DNA from: Microvirga alba
GTDB lineage: Bacteria; Pseudomonadota; Alphaproteobacteria; Rhizobiales; Beijerinckiaceae
Length of the DNA stretch: 64,000 bases
Direction of reading: 5' to 3'
Assembly: GCF_015694465.1 (NCBI RefSeq)
Contig: NZ_JADQDO010000006.1
Span: forward strand, 124,001-188,000
Each line of letters opens with the position of its first letter. The first letter of the stretch is position 1. Shown one piece after another: positions 17,920 through 25,845 of the stretch. The notes under the pieces are model-generated. The model did not search any database. It had not been told where the DNA came from and was given only the letters and a program-made list of their open reading frames with translations. The translations under genes were made by a program, and so were the position numbers.

Positions 17920-19211
17920 TACACCAGAACCGGTTGTGCGCTCTGCGCGCCGACATGGAAGACGCGCTTGTAGCGCTCGATCTCGGCCTTCGGCCCCAGG
18001 GCCTTGGTCGGATTGTCGGAAATTTTGACGGTCGGGCGGCCATCGGCCGAGATGACCTTGCAGACAATGGAAATCGGGTCGAGCCCGCCATCGGGGACGA
18101 AGCCACGGAAATCGTTCGTCAGAAGCGTACCCCAGCCGTAGCCAATGCGCATGCGGCCGTGGAAGTGCTTGTGAATGCGCTGGATCACGTCCACGTCGAG
18201 GCCATCGGAAAAGATCGCGAGTTTCTCGGTCGGATCTTGGCCACGCGAGCGCCACCACGCGATCGCTTCCTCACCGCCGATGATCGGATCCTTGGAATCG
18301 ATGCGAATACCGGTCCAGAACGGAATCCAGTCAGGAGCGTTTTTCAGGAAATTCGTCGTGCCGTAGGTATCGGGCAGGATGATCCTGAGATTGCCCTCGT
18401 AATCCTCCTGCCAATCGGCGAGCACGCGATATGGCGCCTGCGCCATATCGGCTTCGGTGTCGGTCAGCGCGGTATAGACCATCGGCAATTCGTGCGCGTT
18501 GGTGCCGACCGCCTCGACCTCACGCCGAAGTGCAATGAGGCAGTTCGAGGTTCCCAGAAACGAGGAGCCGAGGCCTTCTATCATCGCCTGCACGCACCAA
18601 TCCTGCCACAGAAAGCCGTGGCGGCGGCGCGTGCCGAAATCGGAGATGGACATGCCGGGCAATGCCTTCAACTGCTCGATCTTCTCCCACACCCGCGTCA
18701 TGGCGCGGGCATAGAGCACCTGCAGCTCGAATTTCCCCATGCCTTTCAGGATACCCCGCGACCGCAATTCGTTCAGGATGGCGAGAGCCGGGATCTCCCA
18801 CATGGTCGTCTCGATCCAGGGACCATGGAACGTCAGGACATATTGGCCGTCCTGCTTCTCGAGCAGATAATCGGGGAACCGGAAGCCTTCGAGCCAGTCC
18901 ATGAATTCCGGCGAGAACATCTGCCGCTTGCCGTAGAAAGTGTTGCCGCGCAGCCAGGTGGACTCACCCCGCGTGAGGGTCAGGGAGCGCACATGGTCAA
19001 GCTGCTCTCTCAGTTCACCCGCATCGATGATGTCGGCCAAACGGATCCGGGTCGTGCGGTTCTGAATGCCGAACGTCACCTGAACATCCCGGTGCCGGCG
19101 GAAAATCGTCTGCGCCATCAGGAGCTTATAGAAATCCGTGTCCAGAACGGACCGGACAATCGGATCGATCTTCCAGGTGTGATTGTAGACCCTGGTCGCG
19201 ATGTCCACCAT
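17919..19211 (-). CDS. pncB: Nicotinate phosphoribosyltransferase
   Basis: The 430-residue product is a full-length PncB, which makes nicotinate mononucleotide from nicotinate and PRPP in the NAD salvage pathway. Diagnostic segments are [14 protein letters not shown] near residue 21, [12 protein letters not shown] (substrate loop), [10 protein letters not shown] and, at the C-terminal side, [17 protein letters not shown] and [10 protein letters not shown] for phosphate binding. It is the first gene of a three-gene minus-strand operon with pxpA and a methyltransferase, all overlapping by 1-4 bp. The combination with pxpA has no obvious metabolic logic. Confidence 0.94.
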   Translation of the reverse strand: MVDIATRVYNHTWKIDPIVRSVLDTDFYKLLMAQTIFRRHRDVQVTFGIQNRTTRIRLADIIDAGELREQLDHVRSLTLTRGESTWLRGNTFYGKRQMFSPEFMDWLEGFRFPDYLLEKQDGQYVLTFHGPWIETTMWEIPALAILNELRSRGILKGMGKFELQVLYARAMTRVWEKIEQLKALPGMSISDFGTRRRHGFLWQDWCVQAMIEGLGSSFLGTSNCLIALRREVEAVGTNAHELPMVYTALTDTEADMAQAPYRVLADWQEDYEGNLRIILPDTYGTTNFLKNAPDWIPFWTGIRIDSKDPIIGGEEAIAWWRSRGQDPTEKLAIFSDGLDVDVIQRIHKHFHGRMRIGYGWGTLLTNDFRGFVPDGGLDPISIVCKVISADGRPTVKISDNPTKALGPKAEIERYKRVFHVGAQSAQPVLV

Positions 19212-19305
19212 CGCCTGCTCCTAGCCGCCTCAGAAGGCGCGACCATAGCGAAGGGCCGCCTGCGATGAAAGGGTGCGGCCCCCTCCCCATGGATTTCTCT
19301 GGCTT

Positions 19306-19626
19306 TCAGGGTGGGGACACATCCACCTGGATGGCCGCATAATAGGCCGCGGCATTGGCGATATCCTCGTCCGACAGATCCTTGGCGACGATATTCATCG
19401 ACTCGTTTTTGCGCGCCCCGCTGCGGTAGTCGTTGAGCGTTTTCACCAGATAGCCCTCGACTTGCCCGGCGAGGTTTGGCGCTTCGGGGGTTTTCGAGAG
19501 GCCGTCCATTCCGTGACAGGCCTGGCATACAATGACCTTGTCGCGGCCCGTCTGGGCATCGGCAGCGACCGTGAAAGCCGGCCCGAGCGCAATCCCGAAC
19601 GCTGCCAGGGCGACGGCAACTCTCAT
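19306..19626 (-). CDS. Small c-type cytochrome (class I)
   Basis: A 106-residue exported monohaem cytochrome. Residues 1 to about 24 are a signal peptide (MRVAVALAAFGIALGPAFTVAA). The haem site CQACH is at 34-38, and the distal methionine is probably in KNESMNIVAKDLS at about residue 77. It resembles the cytochrome c553/c4-type half domains that accept electrons from periplasmic dehydrogenases. It lies 50 bp downstream of a co-directional PQQ-type sugar dehydrogenase, for which it is the likely electron acceptor. Confidence 0.9.
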   Translation of the reverse strand: MRVAVALAAFGIALGPAFTVAADAQTGRDKVIVCQACHGMDGLSKTPEAPNLAGQVEGYLVKTLNDYRSGARKNESMNIVAKDLSDEDIANAAAYYAAIQVDVSPP

Positions 19627-19676
19627 GTTTTCCTCCCGTCAAGACAGGCGTTCCCGAACGCCCGCTCCCATGACCA

Positions 19677-20945
19677 TCACTTGCCCTCGTAGGAGATGCG
19701 GTAGATCGCGCCGGCTGTGTCGTCCGAGACGAGAAGCGACCCGTCCGGCAACATCGCGACATCGACAGGGCGCCCGAGATATTCGCCATTTTCCGTGAGC
19801 CAGCCTTCCGCGAAGACCTGCGGCTTGCCCGCCGTCCCATCCGGTTTCAGCGGTGTGAACATGACTCGCGCCCCGATCGGTTTGGTGCGGTTCCAGGAGC
19901 CGTGTTGAGCGGAGAAAATACCTCCCTGGTACGCTTGGGGAAACATCTTGCCCGTATAGAACATCATTCCGAGATCGGCCGCATGAGGGGCCATCTCGGC
20001 CTGCGGGCCTACGACACCGGCCGGCACGGGATCTTCCTTGTATTCGAGCGTGCGCACCGTGCCTCCGCCGTAATACGGGAAGCCGAAATCCTGTCCCATC
20101 TGCGTCGCGCGGTTGAGCTCACCGGGCGGTTGGTCGTCGCCCATGCCGTCGACCTGGTTATCGGTGAACCACAAGGTCTTGTCCGCGGGGTTGAAATCCA
20201 TGCCCACGGAATTGCGAATGCCCGTCGCATAGACCTCGCGATTCTTGCCATCCTGATCCATGCGGATGATGCCGCCCATGCCGATCTTCCTGAAAAGAAG
20301 CCATTTGCTTTTCGGGGGCACGTTGAAGGGCTGGCCGAGCGCGATATAGAGCTTGTTGTCGGGGCCGACGCGGCATACGCGCGCCGTGTGATTGTAGCTT
20401 TCCTCGGAAGGCGGGATGAGATCGCCCTGCTTGGTGACGACGAATGCGGCAACGTCGGGCCCCTCATAGAAGAATTCGGCGGCAGGGAACTGCAGCACCC
20501 GATTCTGCTCGACAACGTAGAGAACCCCATCGCGAGAGAAACAGACGCCGTTCGGAACCTTGAATTCGACGGAAGGGGCGAAGATCTTCACCTCGTCCGC
20601 AACCCGGTCCTTGTCGCGGTCCGTCACCGCATAGACATGGCTCTTGCGCGTTCCAACAAACACGACACCGGTCGAGGGTCCAACCGCCATGTGCCGTGCG
20701 TCGGGAACAATCGCATAGAGGTCGATCTTGAAACCCGGCGGCAGCTTGACGTTTTCCAGATTTTTGCGGATCGCACCCGCGCGCCGCCCATCTTGCGGAA
20801 CAGGCTTGGGCTCGGCGGTCCCGGTGCTCTTGAAGGATGAGAGCTTATCCAGATTGCCCGTTGGCGACTGGGCTGGCGGTTGGGCGAAGGCCGGAGAGGC
20901 CAAGGCGACGACCGAAACTGCAATAAGCCAGATCGATTTCATCAT
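19677..20945 (-). CDS. PQQ-dependent sugar dehydrogenase (L-sorbosone dehydrogenase-like)
   Basis: The 422-residue secreted beta-propeller has a signal peptide (IWLIAVSVVALASPAFAQ). Its features are those of soluble glucose/sorbosone dehydrogenases: VKLPPGFKIDLYA opening the propeller, GVCFSRDGVLYVVE, ESYNHTARVCRVGPDNKLYIALGQ, GIRNSVGMDFNP and LWFTDNQVDGMGDD, which line the PQQ/Ca site. The C-terminal blade holds PVDVAMLPDGSLLVSDD. It should oxidise an aldose or aldehyde in the periplasm and pass electrons to the adjacent cytochrome. The substrate is unknown and PQQ use is inferred from family. Confidence 0.88.
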   Translation of the reverse strand: MMKSIWLIAVSVVALASPAFAQPPAQSPTGNLDKLSSFKSTGTAEPKPVPQDGRRAGAIRKNLENVKLPPGFKIDLYAIVPDARHMAVGPSTGVVFVGTRKSHVYAVTDRDKDRVADEVKIFAPSVEFKVPNGVCFSRDGVLYVVEQNRVLQFPAAEFFYEGPDVAAFVVTKQGDLIPPSEESYNHTARVCRVGPDNKLYIALGQPFNVPPKSKWLLFRKIGMGGIIRMDQDGKNREVYATGIRNSVGMDFNPADKTLWFTDNQVDGMGDDQPPGELNRATQMGQDFGFPYYGGGTVRTLEYKEDPVPAGVVGPQAEMAPHAADLGMMFYTGKMFPQAYQGGIFSAQHGSWNRTKPIGARVMFTPLKPDGTAGKPQVFAEGWLTENGEYLGRPVDVAMLPDGSLLVSDDTAGAIYRISYEGK

Positions 20946-20993
20946 TCCCTCCGTAACGTCCCGACCAACGCAAGAATTTTATGACATGACTCA

Positions 20994-21010
20994 ACTGCCT
21001 CTGAGGCAGT
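20994..21010. promoter_or_regulatory. Short inverted repeat in a divergent promoter region
   Basis: ACTGCCT-CTG-AGGCAGT (20994-21010) lies between the divergent sugar dehydrogenase gene and the Mrp gene. The perfect 7-bp arms could be an operator. No known regulator matches it. Confidence 0.3.
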
Positions 21011-21200
21011 CGATTTCAATGCGTTCGCTTTCAGGAGCTTGGCCCTATTGGCCGTCTTCATGCACTGCACAGTAATGGAATGGGCCGACATCTGTTCCGG
21101 CTGTTGCGCGGTCGGCGAGCGGAGCGCCTTAACGGGAAGGCCGCGAGGATATACATGATAGGGTACAAACATCGAGAAAACCGGCTGAGGAGGCCCCACC

Positions 21201-22334
21201 GTGGCAATCACCCGTGAACATGTGCTCCAGGCTCTCTCGACCATCCCGGTCGACGCGGGCGGGACGAGCCTCGTCGCATCAGGCCGTCTGTCGGAGGTGG
21301 TGGTGGACGAGGCCGCCCGGGTCATGTTCTCAATTTTCATAGACCCTGCTGAGGCTGCCGGCATGGAAAATATCCGCCAGGCGGCGGAAACGGCCGTGCA
21401 GGGTCTTCCGGGCGTCAAGGCCGTCTTCGCCAGCCTCACCGCGGATCGCCCCGCCTCATCGGGAGCGGCTACGCCACCGCCATCCGCCAGCGCCCCGCGA
21501 CGCCCCCCCGCCGCCGCACAGTCCAAGGGGCAGCGCATTCCGGGCGTGACCCATGTGATCGCGGTCGCCTCCGGCAAAGGTGGCGTCGGCAAATCCACCA
21601 CCGCCTGCAATCTCGCTCTCGGGTTGAAGGCCCTCGGCCTCAAGGTCGGCCTGCTCGACGCCGACATCTACGGACCATCGATGCCGAAGCTTCTTGGCAT
21701 TCATGGCAAGCCGAACCTGCTTGAAGGGCGCATTCTCGAACCCATGGAAGCCTACGGCATCAAGGTGATGTCCATTGGCTTCCTCGTCGATGAAGAAGCC
21801 GCGATGATCTGGCGCGGCCCCATGGTCATGTCGGCGATCACGCAGATGCTGCGGGAAGTCGCATGGGGCGATCTCGATGTGCTGGTGATCGATATGCCTC
21901 CCGGCACCGGCGATGCGCAGCTCACCATCGCGCAGGCGACCCCGCTTGCGGGCGCGGTCATCGTCTCGACTCCGCAGGATCTTGCCCTCATCGACGCACG
22001 GCGCGGCGTCTCGATGTTCAAGCGCGTCGAGATTCCGATCCTCGGCATCGTCGAAAACATGGCGACCTTCGTGTGCCCCCATTGCGGCCAGACATCACAC
22101 ATCTTCGGCCACGGCGGCGCACATGTGGAAGCGGACCGCCTCGGCGTTCCGTTCCTCGGCGAGGTCCCGCTCAATATGACGATCCGCGAGTTGTCGGACG
22201 CGGGGCATCCCGTCGTCGTTGCGGACCCGGATGGGCCCCATGCGCGGATCTACAAGGACATCGCCCGTCAGGTTCTCGCCGCCCTTTCAGGCAGTGGCGC
22301 TGCCCGGCCCGCGCCACGCATCGTCATCGAATAA
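21201..22334 (+). CDS. mrp: Mrp/NBP35 family iron-sulfur cluster carrier ATPase
   Basis: The 377-residue protein starts at GTG 21201 after GAGGAGG. An N-terminal DUF59 (MIP18-like) domain spans about residues 1-80. A P-loop ATPase domain follows, with the deviant Walker A VASGKGGVGKSTTACNLA at about 119-136, DADIYGPSMPKLLG, VIDMPPGTGDAQL, and the cluster-binding CPHCG at about 292. The family delivers Fe-S clusters to apo-proteins. The Ala/Pro-rich linker between the two domains is typical. It is followed after 9 bp by mobA, which suggests joint expression with molybdenum-cofactor genes. Confidence 0.95.
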   Translation: MAITREHVLQALSTIPVDAGGTSLVASGRLSEVVVDEAARVMFSIFIDPAEAAGMENIRQAAETAVQGLPGVKAVFASLTADRPASSGAATPPPSASAPRRPPAAAQSKGQRIPGVTHVIAVASGKGGVGKSTTACNLALGLKALGLKVGLLDADIYGPSMPKLLGIHGKPNLLEGRILEPMEAYGIKVMSIGFLVDEEAAMIWRGPMVMSAITQMLREVAWGDLDVLVIDMPPGTGDAQLTIAQATPLAGAVIVSTPQDLALIDARRGVSMFKRVEIPILGIVENMATFVCPHCGQTSHIFGHGGAHVEADRLGVPFLGEVPLNMTIRELSDAGHPVVVADPDGPHARIYKDIARQVLAALSGSGAARPAPRIVIE

Positions 22335-22343
22335 GGCCATGCG

Positions 22344-22985
22344 GTGATGCTGCCCGTCCCGCATCCTGCGACCCTCGGAGTCATTCTGGCGGGTGGGCGG
22401 GCGACGCGCATGGGCAGCATCGACAAACCATTCCTCACGCTCGCCGGAAGAACGCTTCTCGCCCATATCACCGAGCGGCTTTCGCCCCAATGCGACGGGC
22501 TGGTCATCAGCGCCAACGGCGACACAGACCGTTTTCGCGAAACGGGCCTGCCTGTCGTTCGGGACGACGTGCCGGACTATCCGGGCCCTCTCGCGGGTCT
22601 GCTCGCTACGCTCGATTGGACCGCGACCCATCACCCCTCGATCGATTGGGTCGTCAGCGTGACCGGCGATACGCCATTCATCCCCGAGGATCTGGTGTCC
22701 CGCCTCCATCAGGCGAGGGAGGCGGCTCGGGCTCCCCTCGCCTGCGCTGCGTCGGATGAGCGGCTGCACCACGCCATCGGCCTCTGGCCGGTTCATCTGC
22801 GGCAGGATCTGCGCCTCGCTCTCACGGCGAAAGATTTGCGCAGCGTCCGCGATTGGGCTGGCCTCCATGGCGCTGCTAGCGCCGCCTGGGCGACGGTTCC
22901 CTTCGACCCTTTCTTCAACATCAACACGCCAGCCGACCTCGTTGCGGCAAAGGCGCTGGTTGAGCAATATCCGGATCGCTTTTAA
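22344..22985 (+). CDS. mobA: Molybdenum cofactor guanylyltransferase
   Basis: This 213-residue protein (GTG 22344; an ATG lies one codon later) has the MobA nucleotidyltransferase signature LAGGRATRMGSIDKPFLTLAG at about residues 14-34, the NGDTDRF strand and DVPDYPGPLAGLLA, plus SVTGDTPFIPEDLV. MobA attaches GMP to Mo-molybdopterin to give the MGD cofactor of DMSO-reductase family enzymes. It sits in a run with mrp and a TusA protein. No molybdoenzyme gene occurs in this window. Confidence 0.93.
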   Translation: MMLPVPHPATLGVILAGGRATRMGSIDKPFLTLAGRTLLAHITERLSPQCDGLVISANGDTDRFRETGLPVVRDDVPDYPGPLAGLLATLDWTATHHPSIDWVVSVTGDTPFIPEDLVSRLHQAREAARAPLACAASDERLHHAIGLWPVHLRQDLRLALTAKDLRSVRDWAGLHGAASAAWATVPFDPFFNINTPADLVAAKALVEQYPDRF

Positions 22986-23023
22986 GAGACGCCATCGTCG
23001 ACCGGCCGGTCACGACAGCCGGT

Positions 23024-23257
23024 ATGGATTGCCTCATGATCGAACTCGACCTTTCAGGATTGAAATGCCCGCTCCCGGTTCTGCGAACCCGCAAATTTCT
23101 GCGGTCCTTGCAGCCGGGCGAGATGCTGCGCGTGGTCTGCACCGACCCTCTCGCCTCCATCGATCTTCCCAATCTCATTCGTGAAACCGGCGACATCCTC
23201 GAGGAGCAGCAACAGGACGGGGCGAAATTCGCCTTCGTGATCCGCAAGGCGGCATAA
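23024..23257 (+). CDS. TusA family sulfurtransferase
   Basis: The small protein is 77 residues from 23024, or 73 from the ATG at 23036, which places the family start (MIELDLSGLKCPLP) exactly. The CPxP motif with the active cysteine (KCPLPVLRTR) is intact. TusA-type proteins carry persulfide sulfur for tRNA thiolation, molybdenum cofactor and other pathways. Its position directly behind mobA (38 bp) favours a role in Moco sulfur supply. The last residues FAFVIRKAA form the usual final strand. Confidence 0.9.
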   Translation: MDCLMIELDLSGLKCPLPVLRTRKFLRSLQPGEMLRVVCTDPLASIDLPNLIRETGDILEEQQQDGAKFAFVIRKAA

Positions 23258-23258
23258 C

Positions 23259-23290
23259 GAAAAAGGCCCGGCGCGAGGCCGGGCCTGTCG
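23259..23290 (-). terminator. Rho-independent terminator of the CsbD gene
   Basis: AGGCCCGGC (23264-23272) pairs with GCCGGGCCT (23278-23286) across a 5-base loop. On the minus strand it is followed by five T (the A-run at 23260-23264). It lies 17 bp beyond the stop of the CsbD gene and between two convergent genes. Confidence 0.88.
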
Positions 23291-23302
23291 AAAGGTCATC
23301 CA

Positions 23303-23479
23303 TCAATCGCGATTGCGCAGGGAATCCTTGATTCCGCCGACGGTGTTCTGAATCTTGCCTTCGGCTTTTTCGACCTTACCCTCGGTTTCGAGCTTCGTAT
23401 CGCCGATGGCCTTGCCGACACCTTCCTTGATGCTGCCCTTAATGTTCTTCACGCTGCCTTCAATACGGTCCTTATTCAT
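23303..23479 (-). CDS. CsbD family stress protein
   Basis: From ATG 23479 this is a 58-residue hydrophilic protein (the frame continues 4 codons upstream to 23491). MNKDRIEGSVKNIKGSIKEGVGKAIGD and repeated KxEGKVEKAEGK units are the CsbD pattern. CsbD proteins are abundant general-stress proteins of unknown mechanism, and in Hyphomicrobiales they usually belong to the EcfG regulon. An EcfG-like promoter is visible upstream. A strong terminator follows. Confidence 0.9.
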   Translation of the reverse strand: MNKDRIEGSVKNIKGSIKEGVGKAIGDTKLETEGKVEKAEGKIQNTVGGIKDSLRNRD

Positions 23480-23491
23480 TTCGCTCTCCAT

Positions 23492-23808
23492 AAGAAATAG
23501 AAATCAACCAAGACACAACGCGTGAGACATGGGATGGTTTCACGCATACCATCCTTGCATACAATGGATATCTATACGCTCGACCTTAACCACGTCATCT
23601 CTGGCTTATAAGCCCTTGATAGACGCAATCTTTCTTAGACACCCGCAAAGCCGGTACAATATTTATATCATCACAATTGGAAGCGCCGCCATTTACCCCT
23701 GACGCTCCGCGCTCCATCGAAGGCAACCTGCGAAAGCGCGGATTTGCGAATTGGGCCGGGGAGCCTATAAACGTTATATAATTATTGTAACGACCATGAG
23801 CTCCCTGA
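23492..23808. other. AT-rich intergenic region between CsbD and a histidine kinase
   Basis: The gap carries the presumed CsbD promoter and, at 23765-23790, a strongly AT-rich stretch (ACGTTATATAATTATTG) that may be the promoter of the kinase. An 8-codon ATG frame at 23796-23822 overlaps the kinase start in another frame. I see no further gene. Confidence 0.5.
23517..23541 (-). promoter_or_regulatory. Possible EcfG-type (general stress) promoter of the CsbD gene
   Basis: Read on the minus strand, GAAAC (23537-23541) is followed 16 bases later by CGTT (23517-23520). The EcfG consensus in alphaproteobacteria is GGAAC-N16/17-CGTT, so one base of the -35 element differs. The -10-like element lies about 38 bp upstream of the CsbD start. 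The family context supports it; the match alone is weak. Confidence 0.35.
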
Positions 23809-24540
23809 GTGTCCAGGCCTGAAAGACGTTCTCGGCAATCACTCGATGAAAGCGCCGAAACTGAAACATCCCGCCCGATGAATCGGCTGGCTCTTCTTGC
23901 CCATCAACTGACGACGCCCTTGTCCACGATTTCGGCGTTGGCCCAAGGCCTGTTTCGGCGAACCGATCACTTAAGTCCGGATGACATCCGGGAGCGCGCG
24001 GAAAAGATCTGGCGCGCCAGCCAGCGCCTTCAGGAGTTGATCGACACGCTCATGTCCTACACACGCGCCAATGCCGGTGCGATTGTTTTGGAACCGAGCC
24101 GTTTCAATCTCGAAGAGCTCTTGCGGCGTGTCTGCGCCGAACAGGGCCGGCAAGCGCCTGCGCGGCCTTTCAATATCGAGATCCGAGCCTTTCCATCCCT
24201 CTTCGTCGGCGATCCCATTCTCCTCGAACAGGTCTTCGTCATCGTTCTGTCCAACGCGCTGAAGTATTCGCCAGCGGACCGCCCCATCGCTGTCGCCGGC
24301 CACGCGAATGGAACCGAGATCGTGATCACTGTGAAGGATGAAGGGATCGGCGTGGGCGAAGGCGATCTGCCTTACCTGATGCAGCCATTTTTCCGCGGCC
24401 AGAACGCGAAGGACATTCCCGGAACGGGGCTCGGTCTGAGCCTGGCCTGGCACATTCTGAAACTTCACGGCGGCCGCCTGCACGTCGAGAGCGTGCAAAA
24501 TCACGGAACGACTGTGACGATTACACTGCCGATGACATGA
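23809..24540 (+). CDS. Sensor-less histidine kinase (HisKA-HATPase)
   Basis: The frame from GTG 23809 encodes 243 residues; an ATG at 23878 would give 220. Nothing but a short basic/acidic stretch precedes the H-box LLAHQLTTPLSTIS (phospho-acceptor His near residue 32). The kinase core follows: N-box FVIVLSNALKYSP, G1 VKDEGIGVGE, F-box PFFRG and G2 GTGLGLSLAWHI. It has no input domain, no membrane segment and no neighbouring response regulator. It could be a truncated kinase or a soluble partner of another sensor. The start is uncertain because no clear ribosome site is seen. Confidence 0.78.
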   Translation: MSRPERRSRQSLDESAETETSRPMNRLALLAHQLTTPLSTISALAQGLFRRTDHLSPDDIRERAEKIWRASQRLQELIDTLMSYTRANAGAIVLEPSRFNLEELLRRVCAEQGRQAPARPFNIEIRAFPSLFVGDPILLEQVFVIVLSNALKYSPADRPIAVAGHANGTEIVITVKDEGIGVGEGDLPYLMQPFFRGQNAKDIPGTGLGLSLAWHILKLHGGRLHVESVQNHGTTVTITLPMT

Positions 24541-24564
24541 GCGCCTCGCGGCGTGGCGCACCAT

Positions 24565-25818
24565 TCACGGACGGATGAGAATGCAGCGGAAGTCGTTGAC
24601 GTTCGTGAGTGTCGGCCCTGTCATGACGAGACGATCGAGATGCGCGAAGGCCGTGTAGGCGTCGTTATTCGCAAGATAGGACGCAAGATCAATTCCTCTC
24701 GCGCGCGCATCGTCAAACAATCTCACATCGAACCACGCCCCGGCATTGTCTTCCGATCCATCGATCCCATCCGTGTCGCAGGCAATTGCTGAGACCCCTT
24801 CCTTGACTTTGAGCGACAGGGCCAAGGCAAGCAGAAACTCCGCATTTCGCCCTCCTCTTCCCTTCCCTCTCACGGTCACCGTGGTCTCCCCGCCAGACAA
24901 AAGCACGCATGGCGCCGTGATCGGTTCGCCGTGGAGAACGACCGACTGTGTGATCCCGGCCATCACACGCGCTACTTCTCGCGCCTCTCCTTCGATCGCA
25001 TCGCCAAGGATGAGCGGGTGAAGACCGAGTTCGCGTGCTTTCGCGGCAGCAGCGTCGAGCGCCATTTTCGGCGTCGCCAGCATGTGCACCGCGCCGCCTT
25101 CGACGTGTTGTTCCAACGCATTGGAACGCATGGCTGCGACGACGGAGTCAGGCACGTCGATGGCATAGTTTCGCAGGATCGAAAGAGCGGCTTCCGGATC
25201 GACGCGCTCGGGAATCGTCGGTCCCGACCCGATGCTCGACGGATCATCACCGGGCACATCGGAGATGAGATACGTCACCAGCCGTGCGCCGCCGACACTT
25301 GCGGCGAGCCGCCCGCCCTTGATGGCGGAGAGCGATTTGCGCACGAGGTTCATCTCACCGATGGGCGCTCCCGATTTCAAGAGCGCGCGATTGAGCGCTT
25401 GCTTGTCTGCGAGCGACACGCCTTCAGCGGGAAGCGAAAGAAGCGCCGACGCGCCGCCTGAGATCAGGCAAACGACGAGATCGTCAGGACCAGCCTCGCG
25501 CGCCAGGGCCAGAATGCGCCGTGCCGCATTCAGCCCGGCCTCGTCCGGCACGGGATGCGCAGCTTCGACGATCTCGATGAAGCGCGTGGGTGCGCCATGG
25601 CCATATCGCGTGACCACGAGTCCCTCGCAGGTTCCGCCAACGTGTGTCCAGGCCTCCTCGAAAGCCGCAGCCATGCGTGCGGATGCTTTGCCTGCTCCCA
25701 GAACAATCGTCCGCCCCTTGGGGATCGCCGGCAAGCGGCCGTCAAACTTTCCATCGGGCAAGGCCGCCTTGAGCGCAGCTTGAAAGAGAGCATGCAGGAT
25801 TTCGGCGTCATTTTGCAT
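24565..25818 (-). CDS. Glycerate 2-kinase, type II (DUF4147/MOFRL)
   Basis: The protein is 417 residues, the family length. The N-terminal DUF4147 domain contains IVLGAGKASARMA at about residues 38-50, VTRYGHGAPTRFIEIVEAAHPVPDEAG and CLISGGASALLSLPAEGV. The C-terminal MOFRL domain has LLSGGETTVTVRGKGRGGRNAEFLLALAL and IACDTDGIDGSEDNAGAW. The enzyme phosphorylates glycerate to 2-phosphoglycerate, linking hydroxypyruvate and sugar-acid catabolism to glycolysis. It lies 27 bp downstream of an aldose 1-epimerase gene on the same strand, forming a two-gene sugar operon. Confidence 0.92.
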   Translation of the reverse strand: MQNDAEILHALFQAALKAALPDGKFDGRLPAIPKGRTIVLGAGKASARMAAAFEEAWTHVGGTCEGLVVTRYGHGAPTRFIEIVEAAHPVPDEAGLNAARRILALAREAGPDDLVVCLISGGASALLSLPAEGVSLADKQALNRALLKSGAPIGEMNLVRKSLSAIKGGRLAASVGGARLVTYLISDVPGDDPSSIGSGPTIPERVDPEAALSILRNYAIDVPDSVVAAMRSNALEQHVEGGAVHMLATPKMALDAAAAKARELGLHPLILGDAIEGEAREVARVMAGITQSVVLHGEPITAPCVLLSGGETTVTVRGKGRGGRNAEFLLALALSLKVKEGVSAIACDTDGIDGSEDNAGAWFDVRLFDDARARGIDLASYLANNDAYTAFAHLDRLVMTGPTLTNVNDFRCILIRP

Positions 25819-25845
25819 GATAGCACTTTGCGATTGAAAGCGGTG

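Noticed and set aside
17934..19268. 444-codon open frame on the plus strand
   Set aside because: Shadow of pncB; GC-rich antisense frames in this genome stay open by codon bias.
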